Assembly (NCBI RefSeq): GCF_958298935.1
Contig: NC_084944.1
Location: 20,801,679 to 20,865,678, forward strand
DNA length: 64,000 bases
Direction: 5' to 3'
DNA from: Phragmites australis
Lineage: Eukaryota > Streptophyta > Magnoliopsida > Poales > Poaceae
The notes under the pieces are model-generated. The model did no database searches. It was given only the letters and a program-made list of their open reading frames with translations, and was not told the DNA's origin. Below are positions 20,590 through 31,708 of the stretch, in pieces. Made by a program: the position numbers and the translations under genes. Numbering within the stretch: position 1 is the first letter of the stretch; the number at the start of each line of letters is the position of its first letter.

Positions 20590-22024
20590 GTAGCAATGTC
20601 ATGGGCTCCCTAGCCTACCGAGGCTACGCTATGCCTTCCAGGTGACCTAGGCACGCTGTGCCTACCGGTGCGTGGGCGTCTAGGCAACCGAGGATGTCCC
20701 TCGGGTGCGTCGCATCTCCACTTCCGAGGATGTCCCTCCGGTGCGTGGCATCTACACTACCGAGGCTATCATATGCCTTCCAGGTGACCTAGGCATGGTA
20801 TGCCTCCAGGTGACCTAGGCATGCTGTGCCTGCAAGTGTGTAGGCTCCACTGCTTACCAAGGCTATGCTATGCCTTCCAGGAAACCTAGGCTCAATGCCT
20901 TCTAGGTGACCTAGGCAAGCTATGCCTATAGGTGAGTGGGCGTGAATGCCACCGAGGATGTCCCTCGGGTGCGTCGCATCTTCGCTACCGAGGATGTCCC
21001 TCCGGTGCATGGCATCTACACTATCGAGTCTATGCAATGCCTTCCAGGTGACCTAGGCATGATATGCCTTCCTGGTGACCTAGGCATGCTACGCCTGCAG
21101 GTGTGTAGGCTCAACTGCCTACCAAGGCTATGCTATGCATTCCAGGAAACCTAGGATCGATGCCTTCTAGGTGACCTAGGCATGGTATGCCTACAAGTGC
21201 GTGGGCGTGAACGCCACCGAGGATGTCCCTCAGGTGCATCGCATCTCCGCTACCGAGGATGTCCCTTTGGTCCGTGGCATCTACACTACCGAGACTATCC
21301 AGTGCCTTCCAGGTGACCTAAGCATGATATGCCTTCCGGGTGTCCTAGGCATGCTACGCTTGCAGGTGTGTAGGCTCCAATGCCTACCAAGGCTATGGTA
21401 TGCCTTCTAGGAAACCTAGGCTCGATTCCTTGCAGCTGACCTAGGCAAGCTATGCCTATAGGTGCGTAGGCGTGAATGCCCCCGAGGATGTCCCTCGGGT
21501 GCGTCACATCTCTGCTACTGACGATGTCCCTCAGCCGCGTGTCATCTACACTACCGAGGATATGCAATGCCATCCATGTGACCTAGGCATGCTGCGCCTG
21601 CAGGTGTGTCGGCTCCACCGGCTACCAAGGCTATGCTATGCCTTCCAGGAAACCTAGGCTCGATGCCTTCCAGGTGACCTAGGCAAGCCATGCCTACAGG
21701 TGCGTGGGCATGAACGCCACCGAGGATGTCCCTTGGGTGCATCGCATCTCTGCTACGGAGGATGTCCCTCCGCTGCGTGGCATCTACACTACCAAGGCTA
21801 TGCAATGCCTTCCAGGTGGCTAGGCATGCTGTGCCTGGACATGTTGGTGTGTAGGCTCCACTGCTTACCATGGCTATGCTATGCATTTCAGGAAACCTAA
21901 GCTTGATGTCTTCCAAGTGACCTTGGCAAGCTATGCCTACAGGTGCGTGGGCGTGAACACCACCGAGGATGTCCCTCGGGTGCGTCGCATCTCTACTACT
22001 GAGGATGTCCCTCCGGTGCGTGGC
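20590..22024. repeat. About 265-bp tandem array in Tat element A
   Basis: Six units spaced about 266, 267, 263, 240 and 242 bp, marked by CCGAGGATGTCCCTCGGGTG at about 20687, 20953, 21219, 21482, 21719 and 21962. Each unit has a second GAGGATGTCCCTCCGGTG about 35 bp later and several copies of CCTTCCAGGTGACCTAGGCA, so it is itself made of subrepeats. The array is interrupted by a solo LTR at 22029 and resumes at 25801-25880. The frames of about 70 codons that recur on both strands follow the period and are not genes. Confidence 0.85.
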
Positions 22025-23394
22025 ATCTTGTCAGACCCATCCAAGTTACACCCGATTTAATTGTCAATGAAGTCGATTAAAACGGAAGTAATTCCGATAG
22101 TCCCGATATATGCGCAACAAAGCCAAAGATCACAGCATATACCGTTTATAACATAGTTTCATCACAAGATATGAACAAAGTGAAAAAGTTTTAACTTTAT
22201 TACAGACATTGTTCTGAAGTTTAGTTCTACTTAGATAAGAGGTTTCATACGCAGCAGATATATATTAATAAAACCAAAGGCCAGTGACACCATTGCCGAA
22301 GGCACCACTGGGACTAACTCTGACATTCGATCTCTACCCCTAGCCATCTCCAGCATCAGAGGGACAAAAGTAACTGTAAACCAGCTTATCATTACCTGCA
22401 TCAACTTAAGGGTAGCACCCTGAGTACCAAGGTACTCGCAAGACTTACACAATATAGGTATATACGATCCCGACTCCAAGGATAATGCATTGAGTTGAAT
22501 AGCAAGGAATAACCACAAGGTTAAGTGAATTCATATGCGAAAGCAATTTTGACACAACTGTGTAAGCATCTATACTTAACCAATTATACTCTTCTATCCT
22601 GCACCATCAACATGAACACATATATATATATAATTAGAACCATAATAAACATATCTGTGAATAGAACCATCTCAACAACTTCCAACATATCACAGCATCC
22701 CATATTCGTGACCGGATTTCATGGCTGAGCAGCACGGTGGAGAGGCGAGCGGCGTGGCGCGACGCGCTGTCGGGCGGTGGCGAGCGGCTGGGCGCGAAGG
22801 GCCAGCGGCGCAACACATGCGGCATGGGGAGCAGCAGCGCGACGTGGCTGCCTGCATGGCGGCGGCACGGCGCGCGCAAGCGGCGCAGCGCGCAGCTGGG
22901 ACGGTGCAAGAACAGACGGCACCGAGGAGATGGAGGAGGGAAGAAAGGGGAGGGGGTTCTCACCGTGAGGACTTGGGCGGCGCACGGGCGACGACACGAG
23001 CACGCTCGGCGGTGGTGGGGCAAAGCACGGCGCGATGGCGCAGGATGGCAACACGGCCAGCGCGGCGCGGCTGGGCGGCGCAGAGGTGCAATGCGGTGGA
23101 GTGCTCGCGGATGCGCGCGTCGACTCAGCGGTGGCGGCAGCACGGCACGAGCAGGGGGCGGCACCAGCAACGCAAGAGGGCATGGCTGTGCTGCCGGTGT
23201 TGGTCGTGGCAGCGCGAACGGTGTCACGCGCACGGCGGAGAAGAACAGGGATGCTGCGAGGAGCAAAAGACCAGCGCTGTTGCTGCTGATACGGCCAAAT
23301 ACAAAATTAGATAATATAATAACTATATTTATCAAAATAGATAATATATCGTCGTATTTACAATTTTAGCATTCATATTTGGCATTCGTACTTT

Positions 23395-23822
23395 CAGCAC
23401 AACTGTCTCGTAAGAACAGTAACAGCAGTGCGTTTGAATTTCGTTTTCTCTCTTCTTTAAAACGGTGGTCTTCTGTTATTCTAAAAATTTTAAATTTTTT
23501 TTACGTGTTTCATAATTCATGTACAACTCATTTTAATTAGATTCATCAAAAAATTCTTTATATATTTAAAACTAAAATTCTCTAAAAAAAAAGGCTACTT
23601 TTATAACTTGTAATAATTGTTAGTGTCTCAAATAAATTCAAAAATCTAGGAAAATTCACTAATATTCTTCTTATGTGATGGACTAATTTCTAAAATTATT
23701 CCTAACCCTAGGTTATATGATGAAAAAGTGAGTTCCTTTGTAATACTCTATTTATATATATTTTTATCATTTCATGTCATATTCTTGTTTTAGTTCAATT
23801 TGAATTCGAACAAAATTTAACT
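23395..23822 (+). repeat. Left arm of a 430-bp inverted repeat
   Basis: Matches the reverse complement of 24226-24657 along its whole length by eye, with scattered substitutions and small indels. Shared landmarks are AAAACGGTGGTCTTCT, TTATAACTTGTA, AATATTCTTCTTATGTGATGG and CCTAGGTTATATGATGAAAA. Confidence 0.85.
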
Positions 23823-24225
23823 ATCTAGTCTAGTCTAGACCAAGTCGTCCCGCACCAGGAGGATGCGAGCGACTGAGGAAAAATAGTCAGCGGGTGAAAA
23901 CTCACGGAATTGGAGATGGAGTCGATGAAATTTAGAGAGGCTCTTATGCCATATTGGGAAGCGTTGTCACCTCTCTCGAGACTGTGTGGATGTATATATA
24001 TAGGCTGCCGAACCACAACTAGAGTTACAAACGAATTACACCGCATACAGATGATTTCAATCACATGAAATAATGCATGGATACAAAACCGAGTTTATCT
24101 CTGAGTTCTATCTCTAAACCTATCTAAACCAAAAAAGAATATATCCGTCGCGGAGTACGTCAGAAAGATACTAAGTTGGTTACGATGATTTTTTGGTAAA
24201 CTTACCCCTTGATTGTAGGTTTTGT

Positions 24226-24657
24226 GTATTTTTAAATTTATTTTTATTCAAATTGAATTAAAAAGAGAATATCACATGAAATGATAAAAATGCATATAAA
24301 TGGAGCATTACAAAGGAACTCACTTTTTCATCATATAACCTAGGGCTGGGAATAATTTTAGAAATTAATCCATCACATAAGAAGAATATTAGTGAATTTT
24401 TCTAGATTTTTGAGAATTTATTTGAGACACTAACAATTGGTACAAGTTATAAAAGTATCCTTTTATGGAGAATTTTAGTTTTAAATATAAAAAAGATTTT
24501 TTGGTGAATATAATTAAAATGGGTTCCACATGGATTATGGAACACGTAAAAAAAGTTTTAAAATTTTTGAAGTAATAGAAGACCACCGTTTTGAAGAAGA
24601 GGGAAAGCGAAATTCAACACACTTATGTTACTCTTCATTCGCGACACTGTTCATGCC
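24226..24657 (-). repeat. Right arm of the 430-bp inverted repeat
   Basis: Inverted partner of 23395-23822, separated by about 400 bp. A transcript crossing both arms could fold into a long imperfect hairpin. The rpoC1 fragment starts about 30 bp beyond this arm. Confidence 0.85.
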
Positions 24658-24687
24658 GGCACATGGTGGGCCTAATATGGCACTATC

Positions 24688-25047
24688 TTTCAAATACCAC
24701 ACATGAGTCACTGGACATGCCAGTTTGATGTATCCCATTTGATATCTTCGTATCCGAGAATCAACAAATTCTACCCCGTATTTTTGGCAAAATCTTTCAT
24801 CTTCGTTTTCTGCTACGCTCACTCGAGAATTTTCACAAGCACAAATTCCGCTTTTTATGGGTCCAAAGATTCTTTCGCAAAACAATCCATCTTTTTTTGG
24901 TTTATCGGTTTTATAATGAAAAGTAGAGGGCCTTGTGACTTCGCCAACGACTTCCCCATTAGGTAGGATTTTGTTAGCCCAAGCCTTTATTTGTTGAGGG
25001 GAAACGAGTCCAATTTGAAGTTGTTGATGTTTATATTGATCAATCAT
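24688..25047 (-). pseudogene. rpoC1: Plastid-derived rpoC1 5' fragment
   Basis: The minus-strand frame from 25047 encodes the N-terminal 120 or so residues of the plastid RNA polymerase beta' subunit: [57 protein letters not shown], ending at HVWYLK. Past 24688 the homology stops abruptly and the frame runs into unrelated sequence. One zinc-site cysteine is replaced: the expected CQKCGVEF reads CQKYGVEF. The fragment is a nuclear copy without function. rpoB normally ends just upstream of rpoC1 in plastid DNA, but I see no rpoB reading frame in 25048-25310, so the piece did not arrive with its normal neighbour or the neighbour was lost. Confidence 0.9.
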
Positions 25048-25320
25048 AAAATAGAAATAAGAAAAGAAAAGAGTAAAGATAACGAAAAGATAAGAACCGG
25101 CAAAGAATGCACTCTATGACTATATATGATAATATGCAAAACCAAAGTAAGTCCAAAGGAATCTTGCTCGCTCCATTCCTATGCTCGCGTACTGGCTCAT
25201 GTCACTTACGTTCCACTCGTTGAATAATAAAGAGAAGTGTTTGGAACTGGCTCGTTTGGAGTCCCAAGAAAGTAAACTGGCTAACCCTCTATTGCTGTGT
25301 ATCGAATATCACTATTTTTG
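25048..25320. other. Unassigned sequence upstream of rpoC1 fragment
   Basis: Not recognised. Composition differs from the AT-rich LTR around it, so it may be part of the same organellar transfer, possibly by way of mitochondrial DNA. That is a guess. Confidence 0.3.
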
Positions 25321-25800
25321 GGGTATGGTATACCGAAAGTTAATTTTCGGTAAATGAGATGCCGAATACGGATGCTAAAATTGTAAATACGACAATATAT
25401 TGTCTATTTCGGTAAATACAGTCGCGTATGTTGTCTAATTTTATATTTTTGCTGTGTTTGTGCGTGTGTGCTCAGGGAGGAGAGAGCGAAGATGTGAAGA
25501 GTTAGAGAGAGCTGAGAGGAGTGAAAAGATCTGAGAGTGAGATTCTTTTGAATTTAAAATCAATTGATGTATTCGAATTTGTAAATTGAATGTATGATGA
25601 TTCAATAGAATAGTTTGAGTTGATATGGATGTCTCCGCCAACAAAAATGTGAGTTGCTTAACAAGGTATCAATTATTATTAACTTAATCATTTTTGTTTA
25701 ATTCTTTAATTGCATTTATTACATGCTCAAAACTTTAATTATGATGCTGATGATGCTCATAAATGTTTAATGACCTGATTAAGGATTTTGGGCTGTCACA

Positions 25801-26200
25801 CATCTACATTACCGAGGCTATCTAATGCCTTTCAGGTGAACTAGGCATGCTGCGCCTGCAAGTGTGTAGGTATCTGCATTGCTATGTACTAGTTGAGCGA
25901 AGATATAACTTAAGTTTTGATGTCTACCGTTGAACAAAGATATAGCTTAAGTTTAACAGTCTACTGTTGCCAACAAATAGCTAGTTGTAGGATAAGCTAT
26001 GACTAGGTCGGACTGCTATTCATAGCTCATGTCAAACTAAGATATAACTTAAGTTTTGTTGTCTATTGTGAACAGGAGTATGACTTAAGTTCTTCTATTT
26101 ACTGCTAAAACAGGGATATAACCTAAGCTCTACTGTTTATTGTTTCTACCTGGCTGCTATCTGTTGTAGAGACTTCCAACAGCAAGGTTGGACGCTTCCA
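25801..26200. repeat. End of 265-bp array and AT-rich repeats next to gag
   Basis: 25801-25880 continues the array after the nested LTR. From 25895 to 26130 a short motif (ATATAACTTAAGTTTTG with TGTCTACTGT) recurs about five times at irregular spacing. The same block is found at 34560-34790 in element B. Confidence 0.6.
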
Positions 26201-27290
26201 ATGTGTGCATGACATTGGAGGCCCACCGAGGTCTTCGACCGTCCGGAGCCTAAGGCAGGCCCCCCTTATGTCAGCGACCTGTCGGGCTCCATTATGGTCG
26301 GTGCCGTTGGTGCGGCTCAGTCCTCATCGCTGGGGTATTGTATCGTCCGCGGTGGAGTTGGCGGCGGCAGAGCGGGGTCGGAGGCCTGGAGACCTGCTCG
26401 GGGCCCTGTTCCAGTTTTATGACCCCTGTTTTGCCCGTCACTGGATTTCTGGTTTGTCAGGTGTCCTGCCTACCTTCCGAGGTACTCCTCCCAGAAAGTT
26501 ATGAGGGTCCGGCAGTCGTCTATATTGTGGCCACACCCGGGCCCGTGTAGAATGCACCCGTACACTTCCGGTGGTATTGGAGCTTGTGGTTGGCATCGAC
26601 GGTGTCGACGGGGGTTGTGCGCAACGTAGCCTGTGGTTTCCCTGGAGCCCTTTTCCACCCAGGGAGGCTGATGAGGCTGTCGGGCAAACCGGCTCTCGGT
26701 GCCGGAGTAGTCCTGACTATGCCTTCTAGACCGAGATGGATTCGGAGCCTCTTGCACGCGGTTGATGTCACGATTGCTGCGTCAAGGGTGCTGGAGGGGT
26801 CTGCACACCTCGGAGTCCTGGGCCTCCTCCGAACCCTCTTCCGCCAGAGGGGGTCGAGGAGGATGCCGAGCAACTAGACTCTCCGATGATGTCGACTCAA
26901 CAAGGGTGTCCTGGGTGTTGTCACAAGAGATGCCTTGGGGTTGGGCCCAGGCATGAATGTCCTTGGGCTCGAGCGCCCAAAACCATTGGAAGGAGGCTTG
27001 CCTGGCTATGGCCTCGCCCGTAATCTCCCATGATGCGGTGAGGTCTTCGCCATGCTAATGCTGGAAGGCCTCCGCGCCTGCTTGTGCCTCCATGCCAACC
27101 CAAGCTGCTGGGTCGACGGTGGCTGGAGGGACGCCGTTCCACACAGCTGCAAAGCTTGTGGGTGCACATGGTGTGCCCGGTTGAGGTTCCATGCACACAG
27201 TTGCATGGTTGCAGTGGTGGAAACGACTGCTTGGGCTAGCGCCTTGGTGGTTTTTGGTGGTGTCCTACCTCTCTTTGTACTTTTATGTTT
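26200..27290 (-). pseudogene. Gag remnant of Tat element A
   Basis: Minus-strand frames carry a gag-like stretch. The clearest is 26470-26757, with an Arg/Ser/Pro-rich basic part followed by CILHGPGCGHNIDDCRTLITF, a CCHC-like zinc knuckle in the style of Tat-lineage Gag (C-x2-H...H-x4-C), and WEEYLGR before a stop. Frame changes at about 26760 and 26900 break the upstream part. Element B has the same region (34900-35840, 43507-43800). No protease or reverse transcriptase follows, so Gag would be the only structural protein even if repaired. Confidence 0.6.
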
Positions 27291-27311
27291 AGATCCCTAC
27301 GGACGATGCAC

Positions 27312-28109
27312 TATTGGCGGAAGAAGATGTCTTCCACGAACAAGGTGCGGCGAGAGCAGACTCACATGAATGGCTCAAGCTTGGAGACAAAGTGGAGAGG
27401 AAAGAACACCAAAATGTATTGATAGTAGAAAAGATTGGTCCCCTTGGACTAGTGGCCAAGGGTTTGTATTTATAGTGCCATTCAGGGAGTAATGTACAAG
27501 CGTACCCTTACAGAGATAACCATACTTAGTTACCGCCATACCACAAGGACCTAGGGCTTGTTAAATCACCCTGTCTGGGTCTAGGTAGAATACTTTTATC
27601 CCTACTTAGAAGATATTGTCTACTATGACAAATACAGTGGTGCAAACAACCCTAAGGGTGCTCTACTGAGCTGGTCAGCAATTGCGGCACGGCGCCGCAC
27701 TATCCTGGGTGTCAGGATGGCCTCCACTTGCACCGGGATGTCAAAATGGCCTCCACTTGCACTGGGAAGTCAGGATGGCCTTCACTTGCACCAGGATGTT
27801 AGGATGGTCTCCACTTACACCGGCATTAACTGATGGTCTCTTCATGTCAGGCCAATCGCAGTGGGTGTCCTCCTTTTCCTGATATTATCTCCGAAGGCCT
27901 GTTGCTTCCTCCAGGCTTCGGGAAGACAACCTTGGCTTCGGAGGACTGGGGCTCTGGGAGACTGGGCTCCAGAAGACTGGGGCTTTGGAGGGGTCCATAG
28001 TCTCTGGAGGCTGAGCTTTCTACTGAGGGTCCGAAGCCTACAGGCTCCGGAGGGGCCTTCGATAGCTACCCTTAACAAATGTCTGTAGGCTGGGGTATTT
28101 CCCCCAACA
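27312..28109 (-). mobile_element. 5' LTR of Tat element A
   Basis: On the minus strand it starts TGTTGGGGGAAATACCCC (28109) and ends at 27312. A CTATAAATAC box lies near 27468-27477 (minus). The sequence right after it (27311 down to about 27290) reads TGCATCGTCCGTAGGGATC, a decayed primer site; the better preserved copy in B reads GTGCCGTCCGTGGGGACC. The right target copy CCGTT is at 28110-28114. Four CAGGATGGCCTCCACTTG-like units lie at about 27710-27830. Confidence 0.82.
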
Positions 28110-30335
28110 CCGTTCATCATGCAAGAATCTTTATCCATGGGCTTTCAACGTGACTAACTTGGAAGGCAAGGACTGCTACCTGGTGTATAAGAGACATGAT
28201 GATGGCTGGCATGCAATGGTTCAAAAACACGAGCTAGACATTAGGTGGGTCGGCCAATACAACCTTACCTCCTACGACTGTTCAACTGCCGCATCAATGT
28301 TGAGATATGCTCGAGCATAAAGGATGTTAAATACCTATTCAAGTACATATACAAGGGCTACAATCGGACGTTTGTGACTATGAATGAGGCTAACAAGGCT
28401 GAGAGTAATGGCAACATCGAATAGATCAGGCAGTATAGGGACACGAGATGTGTGACCCCTCTGGAAGCCTTGTGGAGGATATACAGCTTTGACCTAAGCA
28501 AGAACTCACCACCTGTGATGCAACTACAGCATCATCTCCCAAATATGCACATGGTTTCGTTTCAAGAGGGCCAAGATATCCAAGAAGTGTTCAATCGGGA
28601 AGAAGCTGAGAAGTCAATGCTGATAGAGTATTTCGAGGCGAACAGAGTACATGAGCATGCTCAGGGTATCTTGTACTGGGATTTTCTCGAGTGGTATACT
28701 TGGTAGAAAGGCAAAAATAAAATATTATGGCAACGGAGGAGATGAGAAGGTGGACAGGTTGGTAGAATCGTGTCTGCTCATCCAGCCGAAGGGGAACACT
28801 ACTATCTGCGAGTTCTCCTAAACCACGTGACTGGCGCCACCTCCTTTGATGACCTAAGGATGGTTGATAGAGAGATCCTACCTACCTTTCATGAAGCTGT
28901 AGAGAGAAGGGGCCTGATCGAAGCACATAACACAGTAGGTGATTATCTTACAGAAGCCAAGTTGTTCCAGATGCCACCATCGCTTTGAAGGCTTTTTGCA
29001 ACAATATTGATATTCTGTGAGCCCAGCGACATGCATGGACTTTGGAACAAGGACCTGGAGGCAATGCCGAAAGACTATCACCACATCAATCCATGCACAC
29101 TCACGGTCCAAAAAATGATTTTAATCGATATCAGAAACATGCTACAATTGATGGGTAAAGATATACAGTCGTTCCCTCTCCCTGAGATCAGTGAGGCACA
29201 TGACACGGCAAATGGTGTGCCTAGGGAGATCTTTGAAGAGTCCATGATCGAGCTTGACCGTGAGGACACAAATCAATCGGACTCTATCAACATTGAGTAG
29301 AGGGCTACCTACAATGAGATTCTATCTGCTGGTGACAGTGATGAGGGAGGCTTGTTTTTCATGGAAGGACCAGGAGGGATAGGGAAGACTTTTCTATACA
29401 TGGCGTTGCTCGCAACGATACGCGGGCAGGAGAAGATTTCCATGGCAATAGCTACATCCGGTGTTGCAGCTTCCATAATGCATGGAGGAAGAACTGCGCA
29501 CTCGCGTTTCAAGATACCACTGAGTGTTGAAGATGGTGCGTTTTGTAGCTTCACAAAACAGAGTGGGACTGCCAAGCTTCTGCAAGCAGCTTCACTCATT
29601 ATTTGGGATGGGCCTCCATGACTAAGAGACAGGCGGTAGAGGCGCTGGACAACAGCATGCATGACATAATGAGCCGACAAGAACTGCCGTTCGGTGGGAA
29701 GACGGTTGTGTTTGGTGGAGATTTCAGGCAGGTCCTCCCTGTTGTTCAAAAGGGGTCAAGGGCTTAGATAATTGCTGTGTCGCTGCGTAGGTCGTACCTG
29801 TGGGATTGCATGCATCACCTAAAGCTTGTACGCAACATGAGGGCACAGAGTGGCCCGACGTTTCCGGAATACCTACTGTGCATTGGTGGTGGCACCGAGG
29901 AGGCCAATGGTGATGGCGACGTATGCCTTCCTGATGATGTATGTGTGCTGTATATAGGGGAGGACACGGACCTTGATAAATTGATAGACAACGTTTTTCC
30001 AGTGCTTGATGATAATATGTCGGATCCAAACTAGATCACCTCGAGAGCCATCTTATCCACATGGAACGATTTGTGTGGACCAGATTAATATGAAAATGAC
30101 CAGTCGCTTCCGAGGGGAGGAGGTGGTGTATCATAGCTTTGATTGTGCAGAAGACGATCCCCGTAACTTCTAGCCCCCTAAGTTTCTTAACTCGCTGACA
30201 CCTAACAGGCTGCCACCACACGTTCTGAAGCTCAAGATGAACTACCCTATCATATTACTTGAGAACATTGACCCCGCGAACGGACTTTGCAATGGGACGA
30301 GACTGGTGGTCTGGGGGTTCCAGAGAAATGCCATC
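28110..30335 (+). pseudogene. Helitron Rep C-terminus and helicase N-terminal half
   Basis: Continues the Rep frame broken at 9773: RSSCKNLYPWAFNVTNLEGK, then after a frameshift INVEICSSIKDVKYLFKYIYKG, which holds the paired Tyr of the Rep nicking motif. Next come TRCVTPLEALWRIYSFDL, VSAHPAEGEHYYLRVLLNHV and the SF1B/Pif1-like helicase: Walker A GPGGIGKTFLYMAL near 29370, IATSGVAASIMHGGRTAHS, a Walker B region reading IIWDGPP where WDEAPM is usual, so the catalytic Glu is lost, and VFGGDFRQVLPVV. A frameshift lies at about 29620 and stops at 28313, 28423, 28706, 28988, 29298, 29766 and 30034. It ends at GTRLVVWGFQRNAI where Tat element B is inserted. Confidence 0.88.
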
Positions 30336-30843
30336 TGTTGGCAGAAGAGAATGTCTTCCACAAACAAGTACGGTGAGAGTTTCTTCTAAGGAGGATACTC
30401 AAGCTTGGAGATGAAGTTTAGAGAAAGGAACACCAAAGTGTGTTGATAGTAAAAAAGATTGGTCAGGGGAGAGTCTCTAACCCCTGGACCAATGTCCATG
30501 GCCCTGAATTTATAGTGCTGCCCGTGGTGTAACGTACAAGTTATCACCATGTAACAAAGATCTAGGACTGGCCGAATTACATGGCTCGGGCCTAGGTAAC
30601 TACTTTTTACCTCACTCAGGAGATAAATATCTACCACAACAAATACAAGGGAGCAAGTAACCTTGGGGGTGCGATTCTAAGCCGGTCACCGATTGTGGCA
30701 AGGCACCGCGCTGTGGTTTCAAAGGGGTCCATAGTCTTTGGAGGCGGAAACCCTTACTGAGAGTCCAGAACCCAAAGGCTCTGAAGGGTCCTTCAATAGC
30801 GACCCTTAACTAATGTCTGCCGGCTGGGGTGTTTCCCCCAACA
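30336..30843 (-). mobile_element. 3' LTR of Tat element B, internally deleted
   Basis: Only 508 bp against 735 bp for its partner. The missing part corresponds to about 44204-44420 of the other LTR (the CCTCCACTTGCAC repeats and the following CTCGGAGG region), joined here near 30714. It ends TTTCCCCCAACA at 30843. On the minus strand it is preceded by a purine tract, GGATGAGGGGGTAC. Confidence 0.8.
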
Positions 30844-31114
30844 GTACCCCCTCATCCACTGGCCCCAATGTACAGAGGGGTGAGAGGATGCAGAGGAAAC
30901 CAACTCCAGCCTGGCATTATAGTCAGGATGCCCTAACAGGACCCTTTGCCTTTGGGGAGCCTCTCCACGGTGGCCATGGGCGTCGATGGCGAAGCTCTAT
31001 GCTGACAGCGTAAACCGAAGCCACTTGTGCGCTTGATGGAGACACTGATGGATGGAGCCTCCGATCTCCCCAGTGGTTTGTCGTGATGAGGCCGGAGGTA
31101 TATTTGTCATTGAA

Positions 31115-31255
31115 ACCAGAGACCGTCGAGGTGTTGATGGAGGCCACACACTCCGGAGCCTATGCTGAGGTCTGAGGTGTGGTCGACGTCGAGGCTAGAG
31201 GTTGAAGAGGTGTCTGTGGAGGTGACATGCTCCGGAGCCCATGGTGAGGTCAAGA
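31115..31255. repeat. Remnant (about 1.5 units) of the 80-bp repeat in element B
   Basis: CCGTCGAGGTGTTGATGGAGG, CTCCGGAGCCTATGCTGAGG and the following CATGCTCCGGAGCCCATGGTGAGG correspond to the unit expanded to about six copies at 10660-11160. Confidence 0.6.
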
Positions 31256-31646
31256 TAAGCCCTTCATATTTCATGATGATGAGTCCTCTCACCGCTTGAA
31301 TTCTGTCAGAGTGCAGATTTCATGTGGAGGCAAGGTATTCTCCTTGTTTTCTTAGTCTGGGTTCTTAAGGATGTGATGTAACAATGGTGCGTCTGACTTG
31401 GTAATGCATGGGTTCTCTTGGGGTCTCAAGCCCATACCGCTGGCACGCGCCGAGAGGAATCTGATCCATAAATAGGATGAGATGTGCTCATGAGAATCCA
31501 GGGCGTCGCTGCTGGATGCTACCACATGTACGAGGATTGACCAGAATGTGGCCACGGTCCCCCAGGGAGTAATTAGGATTTCCATGAAATGTCACCCACG
31601 ATGGTTCCATTTCCTCTCCTGGGCATGTGCAATTATGTGGCCCGGC

Positions 31647-31654
31647 TATAAAAG
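31647..31654 (+). promoter_or_regulatory. TATA box of antisense ORF, copy B
   Basis: TATAAAAG followed by GCTAGGGTTTACC, in the same position relative to the ORF as 18423-18430. Confidence 0.55.
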
Positions 31655-31708
31655 CTAGGGTTTACCCAGCTGATCCTTCACTATTGTGGGTTCTCCCTGG
31701 CTTTGATT

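Larger units (their letters stand above)
22029..25800 (-). mobile_element. Solo long LTR (3772 bp) nested in the 265-bp array, TSD CATCT
   Basis: Flanked by CATCT on both sides (22024-22028, 25801-25805) and bounded by TGTCAGACCC and GGGCTGTCACA. Read on the minus strand it starts TGTGACAGCCC. No second LTR, primer site or gag/pol is present, so it is best called a solo LTR. It has the plan of the 44735-48234 family: a GC-rich block (22720-23300), a candidate splice donor (GGTGAGAACC on the minus strand at about 22960) and long AT-rich sequence. It contains a large inverted repeat and a plastid gene fragment. The GC-rich block opens long frames on both strands, but their composition (Ala/Arg/Pro runs) is not protein-like. 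Confidence 0.8.
9774..28109 (-). mobile_element. Tat-like gypsy element A, non-autonomous, with nested insertions
   Basis: Bounded by LTRs of one family in direct orientation (9774-10512 and 27312-28109) and by CCGTC/CCGTT (9769-9773, 28110-28114), a 5-bp target duplication with one mismatch. On the minus strand the order is 5' LTR, primer site, gag remnant, 265-bp tandem array, 112-bp array, antisense ORF, 80-bp array, 3' LTR. No protease, reverse transcriptase or integrase belongs to it. It therefore resembles non-autonomous Tat-lineage elements such as rice Dasheng, which depend on an autonomous partner. A Copia element (11357-18228) and a solo LTR (22029-25800) are nested in it. Confidence 0.85.

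Noticed and set aside
20590..22024. Recurring frames of about 70 codons with CLPGDLG-like text on both strands
   Set aside because: They repeat with the tandem unit, occur on both strands, and end at the same stop in each unit; they are shadows of the repeat.
22634..23369. Long overlapping frames on both strands (up to 233 codons) in a GC-rich block
   Set aside because: Composition is Ala/Arg/Pro/Gly runs in every frame, with no domain. GC-rich DNA without stops explains it, and it matches the leader position of a long LTR.
24688..25047. A functional rpoC1 gene
   Set aside because: Only the first 120 or so codons are present, a zinc-site Cys is changed, the frame runs into unrelated DNA, and the surroundings are a nuclear retroelement.
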